DNA of 64,000 nt from Rhodocyclales bacterium. GTDB lineage: Bacteria; Pseudomonadota; Gammaproteobacteria; Burkholderiales; Rhodocyclaceae. The DNA is taken from the NCBI GenBank assembly GCA_016235165.1, contig JACRLX010000043.1, forward strand, positions 62,001 to 126,000, given 5' to 3'. Below are positions 1-9,302 of this stretch, piece by piece; position 1 is the stretch's first letter; the number at the start of each line of letters is the position of its first letter. The translations under genes were made by a program, and so were the position numbers. Under the pieces are notes generated by a model that worked only from the letters and a program-made list of their open reading frames with translations, made no database searches and was not told the DNA's origin.

Positions 1-456
1 CCGGACTACAGCGTCGAGCGCTTCCAGGTGCGCCGTTTCGACCCCGGCGGCAAGTTGCAACACACCCTGGTGGCGCAGAAGCTGGTGCACTATCCGGATG
101 ACGATACGACGCTGGTCACCGGCCCGCACCTTACCTACCACCAGAACGCGCCGACCGAAATCACCGCCCGCATGGCGCATATCGGGGCCGACGGCAAGGA
201 GATCGACCTGATCGACGAAGTCCGGGTGCTGCGCCACGGTGTCTCGGGCGACGATATCCCGACCCAGCTCGACACGCGATCCCTGAAGATCTTTCCCGAC
301 GAAGAACGCGGTTACACACGCGACCCTGTCACCATTACCCAGGGTCGCAGCCTGATTCGCGGCAAGGGCATGGAAATCGACAACAAGACCGGCCTCTCGG
401 TGCTGCATGGCCGCGTTACCGGTACCCTGTACAGCAAACGGACGGAGCAACCATGA
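1..456 (+). CDS. lptC: LptC, LPS export protein, 3' part only
   Basis: C-terminal 151 residues of LptC, the inner-membrane-anchored periplasmic protein that passes lipopolysaccharide from the LptBFG extractor to LptA. The frame is open from base 1, so the start codon and N-terminal membrane anchor lie left of the window. The visible part shows the alternating polar/hydrophobic beta-jellyroll pattern of the family and the stretch ERGYTRDPVTITQG before the last strands. Its stop overlaps the lptA start as ATGA (453-456), so the two genes are coupled. Identification rests on the fold pattern plus the adjoining lptA. Confidence 0.88.
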   Translation, partial: PDYSVERFQVRRFDPGGKLQHTLVAQKLVHYPDDDTTLVTGPHLTYHQNAPTEITARMAHIGADGKEIDLIDEVRVLRHGVSGDDIPTQLDTRSLKIFPDEERGYTRDPVTITQGRSLIRGKGMEIDNKTGLSVLHGRVTGTLYSKRTEQP

Positions 457-1013
457 AACCAACAATCCCGAAATTCGCCTGCCTCGCCGGCTTTGCCTGC
501 CTGGCATTTGCGACCCAGTTTGCGCGGGCGGAAAAAGCCGACCGCGACAAGCCGGTCAATATCGAGGCCGACCGCGTCAGCGTCGATGACGTGCGCAAGG
601 TGCAAACCTTCGAAGGCAACGTGCAACTGGCCAAGGGCACGCTGGTGATCCGCGCCGAGCGCATCGTGGTGCAGCAGGACGACGACGGTTATCAGCGCGG
701 CGTCGCCAGCGGTGGCACCAGCCTGCCGAATTTCCGCCAGAAGCGCGAAGGCCTCGACGAATACATCGAGGGCGAGGCGGAGCGCATCGAGCATGACGCC
801 AAATCCGAGAAAACCGAGTTCTTTGGCCGTGCCAGGGTCAAGAGCGGGCTCGACGAGGTGCGCGGGCAGTTCATTTCCTACGACGCGCGCAGCGAGCAGT
901 ACGTCGTGACCAGCGGCGCCAACGGTACCAAGGCGCCCAGCGGCAGCCGCGAGCGCGTGCGCGCCGTGATCCAGCCCCGCAACAAGGACAGCGGTACAGC
1001 GACGGCAAAGTAA
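453..1013 (+). CDS. lptA: LptA, periplasmic LPS transport bridge protein
   Basis: 186-residue precursor of LptA, the periplasmic OstA-like protein that polymerises into the bridge carrying LPS from LptC to LptD. Residues 1-26 form a signal peptide ending in A-R-A before EKAD. The mature part begins PVNIEADRVSVDD and has the family features FEGNVQLAKGTLVIRAER and a C-terminal SYDARSEQYVV. The start is fixed by ATGA overlap with lptC. In many proteobacteria lptB and rpoN follow; here an enoyl-CoA hydratase gene follows after 30 bases and lptB is not in the window. Confidence 0.92.
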   Translation: MKPTIPKFACLAGFACLAFATQFARAEKADRDKPVNIEADRVSVDDVRKVQTFEGNVQLAKGTLVIRAERIVVQQDDDGYQRGVASGGTSLPNFRQKREGLDEYIEGEAERIEHDAKSEKTEFFGRARVKSGLDEVRGQFISYDARSEQYVVTSGANGTKAPSGSRERVRAVIQPRNKDSGTATAK

Positions 1014-1043
1014 AGCCAGGACAACAGCCCAGGAGACAGCATA

Positions 1044-1820
1044 GTGAATTACCAAAACATCCTCGTCGAAACCCGCGGCAAAGTGGGTCTCATCACCCTC
1101 AACCGGCCCAAGGCGATGAACGCCCTCAACGACCAACTGATCGACGAACTCGGCGCCGCGCTCGACGGCTTCGAATCCGACGAGGCCGTCGGCTGCATAG
1201 TGATCACCGGCTCGGACAAGGCCTTCGCCGCCGGCGCCGACATCGGCGCCATGTCGAGTTGGAATTTCATGGACGTTTACAAGGCCAACTACATCAGCCG
1301 CAACTGGGATCGCATCGCGCGCTGCCGCAAGCCGCTGATCGCCGCCGTGGCCGGCTTCGCCCTCGGCGGCGGCTGCGAACTGGCGATGATGTGCGACATG
1401 ATCTACGCCGCCGACACGGCCAGATTCGGCCAGCCCGAGATCAAGCTTGGCATATTGCCCGGCGCCGGTGGCACGCAACGCCTGCCGCGTGCCATCGGCA
1501 AGGCCAAGGCCATGGACATGTGCCTCACCTCGCGCTTCATGGACGCCGCCGAGGCCGAACGTTCGGGCCTGGTGGCGCGCATCTTCCCGGCCGACAAATT
1601 GCTGGAAGAAGCCCTGGCTGCCGCCACCCAGATCGCCTGCTTCTCGCTGCCGGTGGTGATGATGATCAAGGAGTCGGTCAATCGCGCCTATGAATCGGCC
1701 TTGCAGGAAGGCCTGCTGTTCGAGCGGCGGACTTTCCATTCCGCTTTTGCCCTGGACGACCAGAAGGAAGGCATGGCAGCCTTCGTCGAAAAGCGAAAAC
1801 CCGGCTTCAAAAATAACTGA
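1044..1820 (+). CDS. Enoyl-CoA hydratase (crotonase family)
   Basis: 258-residue crotonase-fold enzyme, the usual length for a monofunctional enoyl-CoA hydratase, which adds water to 2-trans-enoyl-CoA in beta-oxidation. The oxyanion-hole segment AAGADIGAM is near residues 62-70 and [15 protein letters not shown] near 104-118. Both catalytic glutamates are present, E112 in [10 protein letters not shown] and E132 in [19 protein letters not shown]. The start is GTG in this reading (TAGTGAAT, 1044), about 10 bases after AGGAGA. A strong terminator follows, so it ends a transcription unit. With phaP next it could help supply hydroxyacyl-CoA for polyhydroxyalkanoate, but that link is inference. Confidence 0.9.
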   Translation: MNYQNILVETRGKVGLITLNRPKAMNALNDQLIDELGAALDGFESDEAVGCIVITGSDKAFAAGADIGAMSSWNFMDVYKANYISRNWDRIARCRKPLIAAVAGFALGGGCELAMMCDMIYAADTARFGQPEIKLGILPGAGGTQRLPRAIGKAKAMDMCLTSRFMDAAEAERSGLVARIFPADKLLEEALAAATQIACFSLPVVMMIKESVNRAYESALQEGLLFERRTFHSAFALDDQKEGMAAFVEKRKPGFKNN

Positions 1821-1845
1821 CTATCCTTCTGCACCGCATCAAATA

Positions 1846-1874
1846 GGGGCCGATCAAGGCCCCTTTTGTATTTT
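1846..1874 (+). terminator. Rho-independent terminator after enoyl-CoA hydratase
   Basis: Stem GGGGCC (1846-1851) pairs with GGCCCC (1858-1863) around a 6-base loop, followed by TTTTGTATTTT. Confidence 0.8.
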
Positions 1875-1920
1875 CATCTTACTGTTTTATTTAAGTTAAA
1901 TTCCATTAGAAAATTATTTG

Positions 1921-1990
1921 TTGCATTGCATCAAAAAATGCTTGACTTGGCGTTTTCCGTACCTATAATAGGAACCATGATGCACTGCAA
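1921..1990. promoter_or_regulatory. Inverted pair of 11-bp sites around the phaP promoter
   Basis: TTGCATTGCAT at 1921-1931 and ATGCACTGCAA at 1980-1990. The reverse complement of the second is TTGCAGTGCAT, identical to the first at 10 of 11 positions, and each half is itself nearly palindromic (TTGCAnTGCAA). They bracket the -35/-10 of phaP with centres 59 bp apart. TGC-rich sites near phasin promoters are known targets of PhaR-type repressors in several genera, so a PhaR operator is the simplest reading; the regulator itself is not in the window. Confidence 0.55.
1942..1969 (+). promoter_or_regulatory. Sigma-70-type promoter of phaP
   Basis: TTGACT (1942-1947), a 16-bp spacer, then a perfect TATAAT (1964-1969). 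About 90 bases of leader separate it from the phaP start. This is the best housekeeping-type promoter in the window and fits the high expression usual for phasins. Confidence 0.8.
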
Positions 1991-2058
1991 CATCGCTCCG
2001 AGATAGGGGCGGGCCAGAAAAACCTTTTTTGAATCCATCCAATCTTAGGAGAATCACC

Positions 2059-2622
2059 ATGAACGTAGCCGCCGAACAATTCGCCAGCGCCAACAAAGCC
2101 AGCGTCGAGACCCTGCTGACCATCGCCAACACGGCTTTCGCCAGCGCCGAGCGCCTCGCCGCCCTGAACCTGAACACCGCCCGCGCCGTGCTCGAAGACA
2201 GCGTTGCCAACGCCAAGGCCCTGCTCGCCGTCAAGGACGTGCAGCAACTGATCGCGATGCAGGCTTCGCTGGCCCAGCCCGCCGTCGAGAAGGCCGTTGC
2301 CTACTCGCGCAGCGTGTATGAAATCGCCACCCAGACCCAGGAAGAGCTGTCGAAGGTCGTCGAGAGCCAGTTCTCGGAAATCAACAAGAACGTCGCCACC
2401 GCCCTCGACAAGGCTGCCAAGAACGCCCCGGCCGGTTCCGATGTCGCCGTCGCCGCCGTGAAGTCGGCGATCGCCGCCGCCAACTCGGCCTACGACAGCA
2501 TGACCAAGGCTGCCAAGCAAGTCGCCGAGATCGCCGAAGCCAACGTGGCTGCCGCGACCTCCGCCACCGTCAAGGCTGTCGGTACCGGCGCCGCCGCTCC
2601 GAAGGCCAAGAAGGCCGCCTAA
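2059..2622 (+). CDS. phaP: Phasin, PHA granule-associated protein
   Basis: 187-residue phasin of the PhaP family, an amphipathic helical protein that coats polyhydroxyalkanoate granules and controls their number and size. The ATG at 2059 is chosen because TAGGAGA lies 7 bases upstream; an in-frame TTG at 2029 lacks a ribosome-binding site. The sequence is almost wholly helical and Ala-rich, with QFASANKASVETLLTIAN near the N-terminus, VEKAVAYSRSVYEIATQTQE in the middle and an Ala/Lys tail (APKAKKAA) typical of betaproteobacterial phasins. It is monocistronic, between its own promoter and a strong terminator. Confidence 0.92.
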   Translation: MNVAAEQFASANKASVETLLTIANTAFASAERLAALNLNTARAVLEDSVANAKALLAVKDVQQLIAMQASLAQPAVEKAVAYSRSVYEIATQTQEELSKVVESQFSEINKNVATALDKAAKNAPAGSDVAVAAVKSAIAAANSAYDSMTKAAKQVAEIAEANVAAATSATVKAVGTGAAAPKAKKAA

Positions 2623-2670
2623 GCAACACCGTAACGTCTCCTCCTCCGGCCCCGCAATGGGGCTGGTTTC

Positions 2671-2702
2671 AGACCCGATGCCACAAGCATCGGGTCTTTT
2701 TT
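2671..2702 (+). terminator. Terminator of phaP, possibly bidirectional
   Basis: Perfect 11-bp stem AGACCCGATGC / GCATCGGGTCT around CACAA, then a run of T residues. It sits between the convergent phaP and aminotransferase genes; the A-rich flank needed for use from the minus side is weak. Confidence 0.88.
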
Positions 2703-2732
2703 ATGTCCGCTCGTGGCGGCAAACGACGGGGG

Positions 2733-3893
2733 TCAAACCCTTCGCAGCCGCTCACCCGCCGCCGCCAGGGTGCTTTCGTTCTTGGCGAAGCAAAAGCGGA
2801 TCACGCGATCGTCCTCGCCATCGGGGTTGAACACCGAGACGGGAATCGCGGCGACACCGAATTCCCTGGTCAGGCGCTGGACGAAGCCGGTATCCGGCTC
2901 GTCGCTGATCGCGGCATAGGTGGCAAGCTGAAAGTAGGTCCCTGCGCAGGGCAGGAGTTCGAACCTGGAGCCGTCCAGCTGCTTGTGGAAGAAATCGCGT
3001 TTGGCCTGGTAGAAGGCGGCGAGGTTGTCGGCGAATTCGGGCTTGGCACGCATGAAGTCGGCCAAGGCCAGTTGCGAGGGATGATGCACGGTGAACACGA
3101 TGAACTGGTGCGCCTTGCGAAACTCGGTGGTCAGCGCCCTTGGCGCCAGGCAGTAGGCCACTTTCCAGCCGGTGACGTGATAGGTCTTGCCGAAACTCGA
3201 CACCACGAAGGAACGTTCGCGCAGGCCGGGATAGCGCGTCACGCTCTCATGGCGCCTGCCGCTTTCCGCGTCGAAGACAACATGCTCGTAGACCTCGTCG
3301 CTGACGACCACGATCTTGCTGTCGCGCACCAGGGTTTCCAGGGTCGCCATGTCCTCGGCCGACCAGACCGCGCCGCTCGGGTTGTGGGGCGAGTTGATGA
3401 TGATCATGCGGGTACGCGGCGTAATCAGCGCGCGCACCTCGTCCCAGTCGGGTTTGAAGTCCGGAAAACGCAGATGGGCATAAACGGCGTGCCCGCCGTT
3501 CAGCTCGATGCCGGGTACATAGGAGTCATACACCGGGGCAAAAACGATGACCTCGTCGCCCGGCCGCACGCAGGAGGCGATCGCAGTGTAAATCGCCTGC
3601 GTCGCACCGGCGGTAACCGTGACTTCGCTTTCTGCGTCGTAGCTGGCCAGGTAAAGCCGGGCCACCTTCTCGGCGATGGCTTCGCGCAAGGCCGCCACGC
3701 CTGCCATCGGCGGGTACTGGTTGGCGCCGGCCGCCATGTGGTGGCTGACGCGCTCCAGCAGCAGGGCCTCGGGCGAAAAGTCGGGAAAGCCCTGCGACAG
3801 GTTGATCGCACCATGCTCGGCCGCCAGCCGCGACATGACGGTGAAAATGGTGGTGCCGACGTTGGGCAGCCGGGATGCGGGGAAAAATGCCAT
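2733..3893 (-). CDS. ybdL: PLP-dependent methionine aminotransferase (YbdL-like)
   Basis: 386-residue fold-type I aminotransferase, the same length as E. coli YbdL, which transaminates methionine and some other amino acids with 2-oxo acids. Conserved features are NLSQGFPDF (31-39), SPHNPSG (168-174), SDEVYEH (198-204) and the PLP-lysine motif SSFGKTYHVTGWK with K236, plus a C-terminal RFCFAKNE that carries the carboxylate-binding arginine. The ATG at 3893 begins MAFFPASRLPNVGTTIF, the usual start of the family. It is downstream of an FKBP gene on the same strand with a 37-base gap. Kynurenine aminotransferase-like activity is an alternative. Confidence 0.88.
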   Translation of the reverse strand: MAFFPASRLPNVGTTIFTVMSRLAAEHGAINLSQGFPDFSPEALLLERVSHHMAAGANQYPPMAGVAALREAIAEKVARLYLASYDAESEVTVTAGATQAIYTAIASCVRPGDEVIVFAPVYDSYVPGIELNGGHAVYAHLRFPDFKPDWDEVRALITPRTRMIIINSPHNPSGAVWSAEDMATLETLVRDSKIVVVSDEVYEHVVFDAESGRRHESVTRYPGLRERSFVVSSFGKTYHVTGWKVAYCLAPRALTTEFRKAHQFIVFTVHHPSQLALADFMRAKPEFADNLAAFYQAKRDFFHKQLDGSRFELLPCAGTYFQLATYAAISDEPDTGFVQRLTREFGVAAIPVSVFNPDGEDDRVIRFCFAKNESTLAAAGERLRRV

Positions 3894-3930
3894 GACACCG
3901 ATGGGGAGCCGGCCGGCTCCCCGACCGAGT

Positions 3931-4275
3931 TCAGTCGAGACCGAGCAGTTCGACCTCGAACACCAGCGTGGCATTGGGCGGAATCACGCCACCGGCGCCG
4001 CGCGAACCATAGCCCAGATCGGATGGAATGGTCAGCTTGCGGGTGCCGCCGATCTTCATCCCCTGCACGCCTTCGTCCCAGCCGGCGATGACGTGGCGCG
4101 CGCCCAGCGCGAACTGGAAGGGATCGTTGCGATCCTTGCTCGAATCGAACTTGCGGCCATCCGTCAACCAGCCGGTGTAATGCACCGTGACATGCTGGCC
4201 GGCGGTCGCCTCGGCGCCGTCGCCGACAACCAGGTCCTCGATGATCAGCCCGCTGGCCGTGGTGACTTGACTCAT
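3931..4275 (-). CDS. FKBP-type peptidyl-prolyl cis-trans isomerase
   Basis: 114-residue single-domain FKBP that isomerises X-Pro bonds. There is no signal peptide, so it is cytoplasmic. Diagnostic segments are [53 protein letters not shown] and [17 protein letters not shown]. The compact length without an inserted flap domain separates it from SlyD. ATG at 4275 is preceded by GGAAGGGAG. It lies between the c-di-GMP protein and the aminotransferase, all on the minus strand. Confidence 0.93.
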   Translation of the reverse strand: MSQVTTASGLIIEDLVVGDGAEATAGQHVTVHYTGWLTDGRKFDSSKDRNDPFQFALGARHVIAGWDEGVQGMKIGGTRKLTIPSDLGYGSRGAGGVIPPNATLVFEVELLGLD

Positions 4276-4312
4276 TGCCCTGCTCCCTTCCGGTGATTGC
4301 GCGAAAGCCCGA

Positions 4313-6880
4313 TTATGCCTGAGGCCCTGCGGACAACCGCGGACGGAATATCTCGTCGGCGCTGATCGGCGCCAGCGGCGGCGAAAAGTAGTTGCCCTGG
4401 AAACGCTCGCAACCCAGCGCCAGCAAGGCGTCGAGTTGCTCGCCGGATTCCACGCCTTCGGCAAGCATGTCCAGCCCCAGGCTGCGCGCCAGCCCGACGA
4501 TGGCCCCGACGATCGCGGCATCGTCGCGATCGGCCGTCAGGTCACGAATGAAGCTCTGGTCTATCTTCAGCTTGTGCACCGGAAAGCGCTTGAGATAACT
4601 GAGGCTGGAATAGCCGGTGCCGAAATCGTCGATCACCAGCCGCACGCCCATCGCGGCGATCTCCTCCATGCGCGACCGCATGTCGTCGACATCGTGCATC
4701 AGCGTGCCTTCGGTGATCTCCAGTTCCAGCAGGCGCGCCGGCTGTCCGGTGTCCTTGAGAATGCGGTGCAGGTTGGCAAGCAGATCCTTTTCGCGAAACT
4801 GGCGCGGCGAAAGATTGACCGACACCGGCAGCAGCGGGCGTCCCTGCTGCTGCCACATCCTGTTCTGGCGCAGCGCGGCGCCCAGCACCCATTCGCCCAC
4901 TGGCACGATGAGGCCGGTTTCCTCGGCGATCGGAATGAATTCCGCCGGCGGAATCAAGCCCTTTTCGGGATCCTTCCAGCGCACCAGGGCCTCCAGCCCG
5001 CAGACTTCGCGCCGTGGCCAGTGGATCAGCGGCTGGTAGTGCAACACCAGGTGCCCCGCTTCAATGGCGTGCCGCAGCTTGTTTTCCAGGGTGAAGAAAT
5101 GCGTCGCCTGCTCGTTCATCTTGCGCGCGAAGAACTGGAAGTTGTTCCGCCCCGCCGCCTTGGCGTGATACATCGCCGTATCGGCGTTCTTCATCAGGGC
5201 GAACACCTCGACCGCGTCGTCGGGAAAAATGCTGATGCCGATCGACGGCGTGGCGCGCAGCTGATGCCCGCCGATGCAGACTTCCGGCGCCAGCGCATCG
5301 ATGATTTTTTCCGCCACCAGCACCACGTCGTCCGGCGACCCGGCCTCCTCCAGGACGATGACAAATTCATCGCCACCGAGGCGCGAGACGGTATCCACCG
5401 CGCGCACCACGCCGGTCAGGCGCGCCGCGACGTATTTGAGCAACTCGTCGCCGACGGCATGGCCCAGGCTGTCGTTAACGCTCTTGAAGCGATCGAGATC
5501 GAGGAACATCACCGCCACGCGATGCCGACCGCGCTGGGCCTTGGTCAGGGCCTGTTGCAGGCGATCATGCAACAGGGCGCGATTGGGCAGGCCGGTCAGG
5601 CTGTCGTGGTGCGCCACGTGCCAGATGCGCTGCTCGGCCTGCATGCGCTCGAAGACTTCCTCCTGCAACTGCGAATTGGCGCTGGCAAGTTCGGCGGTAC
5701 GTTCGACCACGCGCTGCTCCAGTTCCTCATGCGCGCGCAACAAGGCCTCCTCGGCCTGGTGGCGCTCGGTGACGTCCTCGAAGATCCAGGTCAGGTCTGC
5801 GCTCTCGGCCTCGCCGGCAACCCGCCGCCCGGTGGCGCGCACCCAGAAGGCATGGCCGTCCTTGTGGCGCACGCTCATCTCGCCGACATAGGTGCCGCCG
5901 TTCATCACCACCGGCATCAGTTCGGCACCGTGGCGCTGGTAGTCGTCCTCGCTCAGGTAGAAAATCCGCGTCGAACGTCCCGGCAATTCCTCCGCCGCAT
6001 AGCCGAAGATTTCGGCCAGGCGACGGTTGCAACGCTGCACCATGCGATCGCATACGAACAGGATGCCGACCGCGGCATTGTCGAAAATGATCTGCTGTTC
6101 GTCGTAGGCCTGGCGTGCGCGCTCCTCGGCTTCGCGCGTGGCGGTGAAATCCTCGGTCAACCAGACTGAACCGGCATGCGGATTGCGTGCATCGAACACG
6201 CTGCCGCTGATGCGCAACCAGGTGATGCCGCCGTCGCGACGGCGATGCTGCTGTTCGCGCCGATGCACCTTGCCGGCGGCAAACTCGCTGTACACCTGCT
6301 CGCCGATGCGTTCGAACTCTTCGTCGCTGGCGAACAGGCGCCGCGAAGATTGGCCGACCAGCGTGCCGGGGGCCAGGTCGAACAGCTCTTCGAAACGCCG
6401 GTTGCAACGCACGAATTCGCGGTTGCGCACCACCGCAATGCCGATCGAGGCAGTGTCGAAGATGGCCGTCAGCTCGCGCGTGCTGCGCTCCAGCGCTTCG
6501 AGCATCCGGCGGTCCTCGGTCATGTCCTCGATGATCCACAGCGTGCCGTCGCGCGGCCGCTCGGGATCGACCGCCTTGGCCGAGACACGGCACCAGAACA
6601 GGCGCCCATCCTTGCGCTTCAGCTGCGTCTCGGCGCGGAAGGACTTGCCTTCCGAAAGCACCGGGCCGGCCTCCCGCCCGAGCGCCGAATAGGCCTCCTG
6701 GTCGGCGTAGAGAATCAGTGCCGACTGGCCGACAAAATCTTCCAGCGCATAGCCGAACATCTCCGCGCACAGGCGGTTGGCCTGCATCAGCTTGCGGCTG
6801 TGGGTGAACAGAATGCCGACCGTGGCATTCTCGAAGATCGCATTGAGTTCCAGCGACGTCTTCTTCGGCGATGCGATCAT
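4313..6880 (-). CDS. Triple-PAS diguanylate cyclase/phosphodiesterase
   Basis: 855-residue cytoplasmic signalling protein without predicted membrane segments. Three PAS domains (about 8-125, 133-250, 260-375) are followed by a coiled-coil linker (about 378-418), a GGDEF domain and an EAL domain. GGDEF is intact at 502-506 with the inhibitory I-site RAVD at 493-496, exactly five residues upstream. The EAL motif is at 630-632, and [10 protein letters not shown] (751-760) and KIDQSFI are intact, so both synthesis and hydrolysis of c-di-GMP look possible. ATG at 6880 overlaps the upstream dehydrogenase stop as ATGA. The input signal is unknown. Confidence 0.92.
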   Translation of the reverse strand: MIASPKKTSLELNAIFENATVGILFTHSRKLMQANRLCAEMFGYALEDFVGQSALILYADQEAYSALGREAGPVLSEGKSFRAETQLKRKDGRLFWCRVSAKAVDPERPRDGTLWIIEDMTEDRRMLEALERSTRELTAIFDTASIGIAVVRNREFVRCNRRFEELFDLAPGTLVGQSSRRLFASDEEFERIGEQVYSEFAAGKVHRREQQHRRRDGGITWLRISGSVFDARNPHAGSVWLTEDFTATREAEERARQAYDEQQIIFDNAAVGILFVCDRMVQRCNRRLAEIFGYAAEELPGRSTRIFYLSEDDYQRHGAELMPVVMNGGTYVGEMSVRHKDGHAFWVRATGRRVAGEAESADLTWIFEDVTERHQAEEALLRAHEELEQRVVERTAELASANSQLQEEVFERMQAEQRIWHVAHHDSLTGLPNRALLHDRLQQALTKAQRGRHRVAVMFLDLDRFKSVNDSLGHAVGDELLKYVAARLTGVVRAVDTVSRLGGDEFVIVLEEAGSPDDVVLVAEKIIDALAPEVCIGGHQLRATPSIGISIFPDDAVEVFALMKNADTAMYHAKAAGRNNFQFFARKMNEQATHFFTLENKLRHAIEAGHLVLHYQPLIHWPRREVCGLEALVRWKDPEKGLIPPAEFIPIAEETGLIVPVGEWVLGAALRQNRMWQQQGRPLLPVSVNLSPRQFREKDLLANLHRILKDTGQPARLLELEITEGTLMHDVDDMRSRMEEIAAMGVRLVIDDFGTGYSSLSYLKRFPVHKLKIDQSFIRDLTADRDDAAIVGAIVGLARSLGLDMLAEGVESGEQLDALLALGCERFQGNYFSPPLAPISADEIFRPRLSAGPQA

Positions 6881-7740
6881 CGGTGCGTCGCCGACTCCAG
6901 CACGCACAGCAGGGACGAGGTATCCCGGGTTCCCCATCCCCGCGCCATCAAGGCATTGAGCTGTTGCCACACCGCCGCCGCAACGGGTAGCGGCGTGCCA
7001 AGGCGGCAGGCCTCGTCCATCAGCAACGCGTAGTCCTTGTGATGCAGCCGCGCCTCGACGCCGGCGGCAAAATCGCGGTTCGCCATGCGCTCGCCGAAGA
7101 CCTCCAGCGCCCGCGACCCGGCCGAGCCGCCGAGCATGGCCTCACGCACCAGACTGAAGTCGACGCCGGCAGCAGCGGCCAGCGCGGCGGCCTCGGCGCA
7201 GGCCTCGATCAGGTTCACCAGGATCATCTGGTTGCAGGCCTTGGCCACCTGCCCGGCCCCGGCCTCGCCAATGCGTACCGCGCTCCTGCCCAGCACCGCA
7301 AACAGGGGGGCGAGGCGTGGTGCCAGCGCCGACTTTCCGCCCCACATGATGGCCAGTGTGGCATTGCGCGCGCCGACGCCACCGCCCGAGACCGGCGCAT
7401 CGACGAAATCCACGCCCACCCCGGCATGGCGTGCCGCGATCTCGCGCGCCACGCTTGGCGCGATGGTGGAGAAATCGACATGGATCGCGCCGCGCGCCAG
7501 GCCCGGCCGCAGCGCATCGGCCAGCCCCGCCACGTCGGCGCTGGCGGTGACGTTGGTGCAGACGATCTCGCTGCCTTGCGCCAGCTCGGCCACCGAAGCG
7601 CAGCGCACGGCGCCCAGCGCCACGGCAAAGTCGGCGCTGGCGGCACGGCGGCTCCAGACGCGCAGCGTATGTCCAGCCTTCAGCAAATGCCCGGCCATGG
7701 GCTGGCCCATGGTGCCGAAGCCGATGAAACCGATATTCAT
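6877..7740 (-). CDS. NAD(P)-dependent 3-hydroxyisobutyrate dehydrogenase-family oxidoreductase (paralogue 2)
   Basis: 287-residue beta-hydroxyacid dehydrogenase. The Rossmann motif [13 protein letters not shown] is at the N-terminus, the substrate-binding DAPVSGG in the middle, the catalytic lysine lies in [10 protein letters not shown], and there is a late [12 protein letters not shown]. Family members reduce tartronate semialdehyde (GarR/GlxR) or oxidise 3-hydroxyisobutyrate; the substrate cannot be fixed here. It overlaps the next paralogue upstream (7737-7740) and the GGDEF protein downstream (6877-6880), both as ATGA. Two copies of the dispersed GTCGGCGCTGGC repeat lie inside it, in opposite orientations (7313-7338 and 7627-7650). 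Confidence 0.88.
   Translation of the reverse strand: MNIGFIGFGTMGQPMAGHLLKAGHTLRVWSRRAASADFAVALGAVRCASVAELAQGSEIVCTNVTASADVAGLADALRPGLARGAIHVDFSTIAPSVAREIAARHAGVGVDFVDAPVSGGGVGARNATLAIMWGGKSALAPRLAPLFAVLGRSAVRIGEAGAGQVAKACNQMILVNLIEACAEAAALAAAAGVDFSLVREAMLGGSAGSRALEVFGERMANRDFAAGVEARLHHKDYALLMDEACRLGTPLPVAAAVWQQLNALMARGWGTRDTSSLLCVLESATHR
7313..7338 (-). repeat. Dispersed GTCGGCGCTGGC repeat, copy A
   Basis: Exact AAAGTCGGCGCTGGC on the minus strand followed by ACCACGCC. Lies in the dehydrogenase gene, where it is read K-S-A-L-A-P. Confidence 0.8.
7627..7650 (+). repeat. Dispersed GTCGGCGCTGGC repeat, copy B
   Basis: Exact AAAGTCGGCGCTGGC, then GGC, then ACGGCG. It is antisense to the same dehydrogenase gene, which reads it as A-S-A-D-F. 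Confidence 0.85.
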
Positions 7741-8627
7741 TCTTCCCGGGTGCTCATCTTCTCCAGCAGTTGCAGGGCGGTGATGGAATCGTTCTCGCCC
7801 ATGCCGCTGCCGACGATGGCATTGAAAAGCTGCGCCGTAGCCGCCGCCGAGGGCAGCATCAGGCCCATGCGGTGCGCCTCTTCCATGACGATGCGCAAAT
7901 CCTTCTGGTGCATCCAGGCCTTGAAGCCGGGCTTGAAGTTGCGGTCGAGCATGCGCTGGCCGTGGTTTTCGAGGATCTTCGAATAGGCGAAGCCGCCGAG
8001 CAGGGCCTCGCGCACCCTGGCCGCGTCGACGCCGCTCTTCGCCGCGAAATTGAAGGCCTCGGCCACCGCCATCACGCCGACGCCGGTGAGGATCTGGTTG
8101 CAGGCCTTGGCCACTTGCCCCGCGCCAGAACCACCGATCAGCGTCACCGACTTGCCCAACTTCTCCAGCAAGGGTTTCACCTTGTCGAACACCTCAGGCT
8201 TGCCGCCGGCCATGATGGTCAGCGCGGCGTTGATCGCCCCCGTCTCGCCGCCCGACACCGGCGCATCGACGAATTCGATGCCCTTCTCCGCCAGCCGGCT
8301 GCCGATGTTGCGCGCGGCATTCGGGTTGATGGTGGACATGTCGACCACGACGAGGCCGGGCTCATTTTTCAACTCGGCGCCTGCTGCAAGCCCATCCGGG
8401 CCGAGGCAGACCTGCTCCACGTCCGGCGCGTCGGCGACCATGGTGATCACCACCTCCGCATTGGCCGCCACCTGTGCCGGCGTCGCGTGAGTTTTGGCAT
8501 TCACATTCGCGAACGGCGCCAGCGATTCAGGGCGGCGCGCCCACAGGTGCATCGTGTGGCCGGCCTTCTCCAGGTGCAGCGCCATCGGGCGGCCCATCAG
8601 GCCGAGGCCTATGAATCCGACGTTCAT
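7737..8627 (-). CDS. 2-hydroxy-3-oxopropionate reductase-like dehydrogenase (paralogue 1)
   Basis: 296-residue member of the GarR/GlxR/MmsB family. Seen: GFIGLGLMGRPMALHLEKAGH for NAD(P) binding, [13 protein letters not shown] for substrate binding, [12 protein letters not shown] with the catalytic lysine, and KAWMHQKDLRIVMEEA. It is clearly paralogous to the gene just downstream and probably arose by tandem duplication, though this copy carries no exact dispersed repeat. ATG at 8627 is preceded by GGAGGAAAA and overlaps the DUF4202 stop. Tartronate semialdehyde reductase is the best guess from the close GarR-like motifs. Confidence 0.88.
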   Translation of the reverse strand: MNVGFIGLGLMGRPMALHLEKAGHTMHLWARRPESLAPFANVNAKTHATPAQVAANAEVVITMVADAPDVEQVCLGPDGLAAGAELKNEPGLVVVDMSTINPNAARNIGSRLAEKGIEFVDAPVSGGETGAINAALTIMAGGKPEVFDKVKPLLEKLGKSVTLIGGSGAGQVAKACNQILTGVGVMAVAEAFNFAAKSGVDAARVREALLGGFAYSKILENHGQRMLDRNFKPGFKAWMHQKDLRIVMEEAHRMGLMLPSAAATAQLFNAIVGSGMGENDSITALQLLEKMSTREE

Positions 8628-9235
8628 CGTTTTTCCTCCGTGGGGGTGATGGCTTTCACGATCAGCGGTACCAGGGGTTCCGGCAGCTTGATGCCGCCGC
8701 CGGTGGCAAAGGCATGGGCGCGCTCGGACATCTTCTTCCAGGTCTTGCGGATGATGTCCAGCCACTTCTCTTCGCTGTACTCGGCGTGCTGGCCGGCGAA
8801 GCCAAGCATGTAGTGCTCGATGAAGACCAGGTCGGTGACGTCTTCCATCATCTGCGTGTCGGCATTCACTTTCAGCTGGCGCTTGCCTACCGCCATCTTC
8901 ACTTTATCGATCATCGCCTGCTCGTAGCCGGCCTGGCGCATCAACTCGCCGGCCGTCTCGGCGTGAAACTTGTACAGCCCCGTGCGCCAGGCGAGGTAGC
9001 CCTCCTTGGTCATCGGGTAACTGTTGCGCGGCACGGTCCAGCGCCTGATGTGCTGGGCGCGTACGGCCAACTGCGCCGCCTCGCTGGCCTCGGGCGCATA
9101 GCGGACTATCATCCCGGTCATGCGTTTGGCGTAAAGCAGTTCCTTGGGCTGCCCCTCGTCCTGGTTCGGGTCTTCGGCATTGGCGGCATCGAACAGGGCG
9201 ATGGCGCGGTCGAAGCGGGCCTGGTCGGCGATCAT
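8624..9235 (-). CDS. DUF4202 domain-containing protein
   Basis: 203-residue soluble protein matching the DUF4202 family by its length and segments such as DRAIALFDAANAEDPN, PKELLYAKRMTGMI, IRRWTVPRNSYPMTKEGYL and YMLGFAGQHAEYSEEKW. No enzymatic activity is established for the family as far as I know. The conserved His and charged residues (AQHIRRW, EHYML) suggest a helical, possibly metal-binding HD-like protein, which is inference. It opens a four-gene operon with ATGA overlaps, after AGGAGGAAAA. The partners suggest a hydroxyacid metabolism role. Confidence 0.82.
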   Translation of the reverse strand: MIADQARFDRAIALFDAANAEDPNQDEGQPKELLYAKRMTGMIVRYAPEASEAAQLAVRAQHIRRWTVPRNSYPMTKEGYLAWRTGLYKFHAETAGELMRQAGYEQAMIDKVKMAVGKRQLKVNADTQMMEDVTDLVFIEHYMLGFAGQHAEYSEEKWLDIIRKTWKKMSERAHAFATGGGIKLPEPLVPLIVKAITPTEEKR

Positions 9236-9302
9236 GTTTTTCCTCCTCGTATTCTTGTCATGCGGAAAGCCCGTAATGGTACCCGCTGGACCGCTGTATC
9301 GC

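Noticed and set aside
1225-1250. GGCGCCGACATCGGCGCC in the enoyl-CoA hydratase as a repeat copy
   Set aside because: It encodes the conserved oxyanion-hole motif AGADIGA, so protein conservation explains it.
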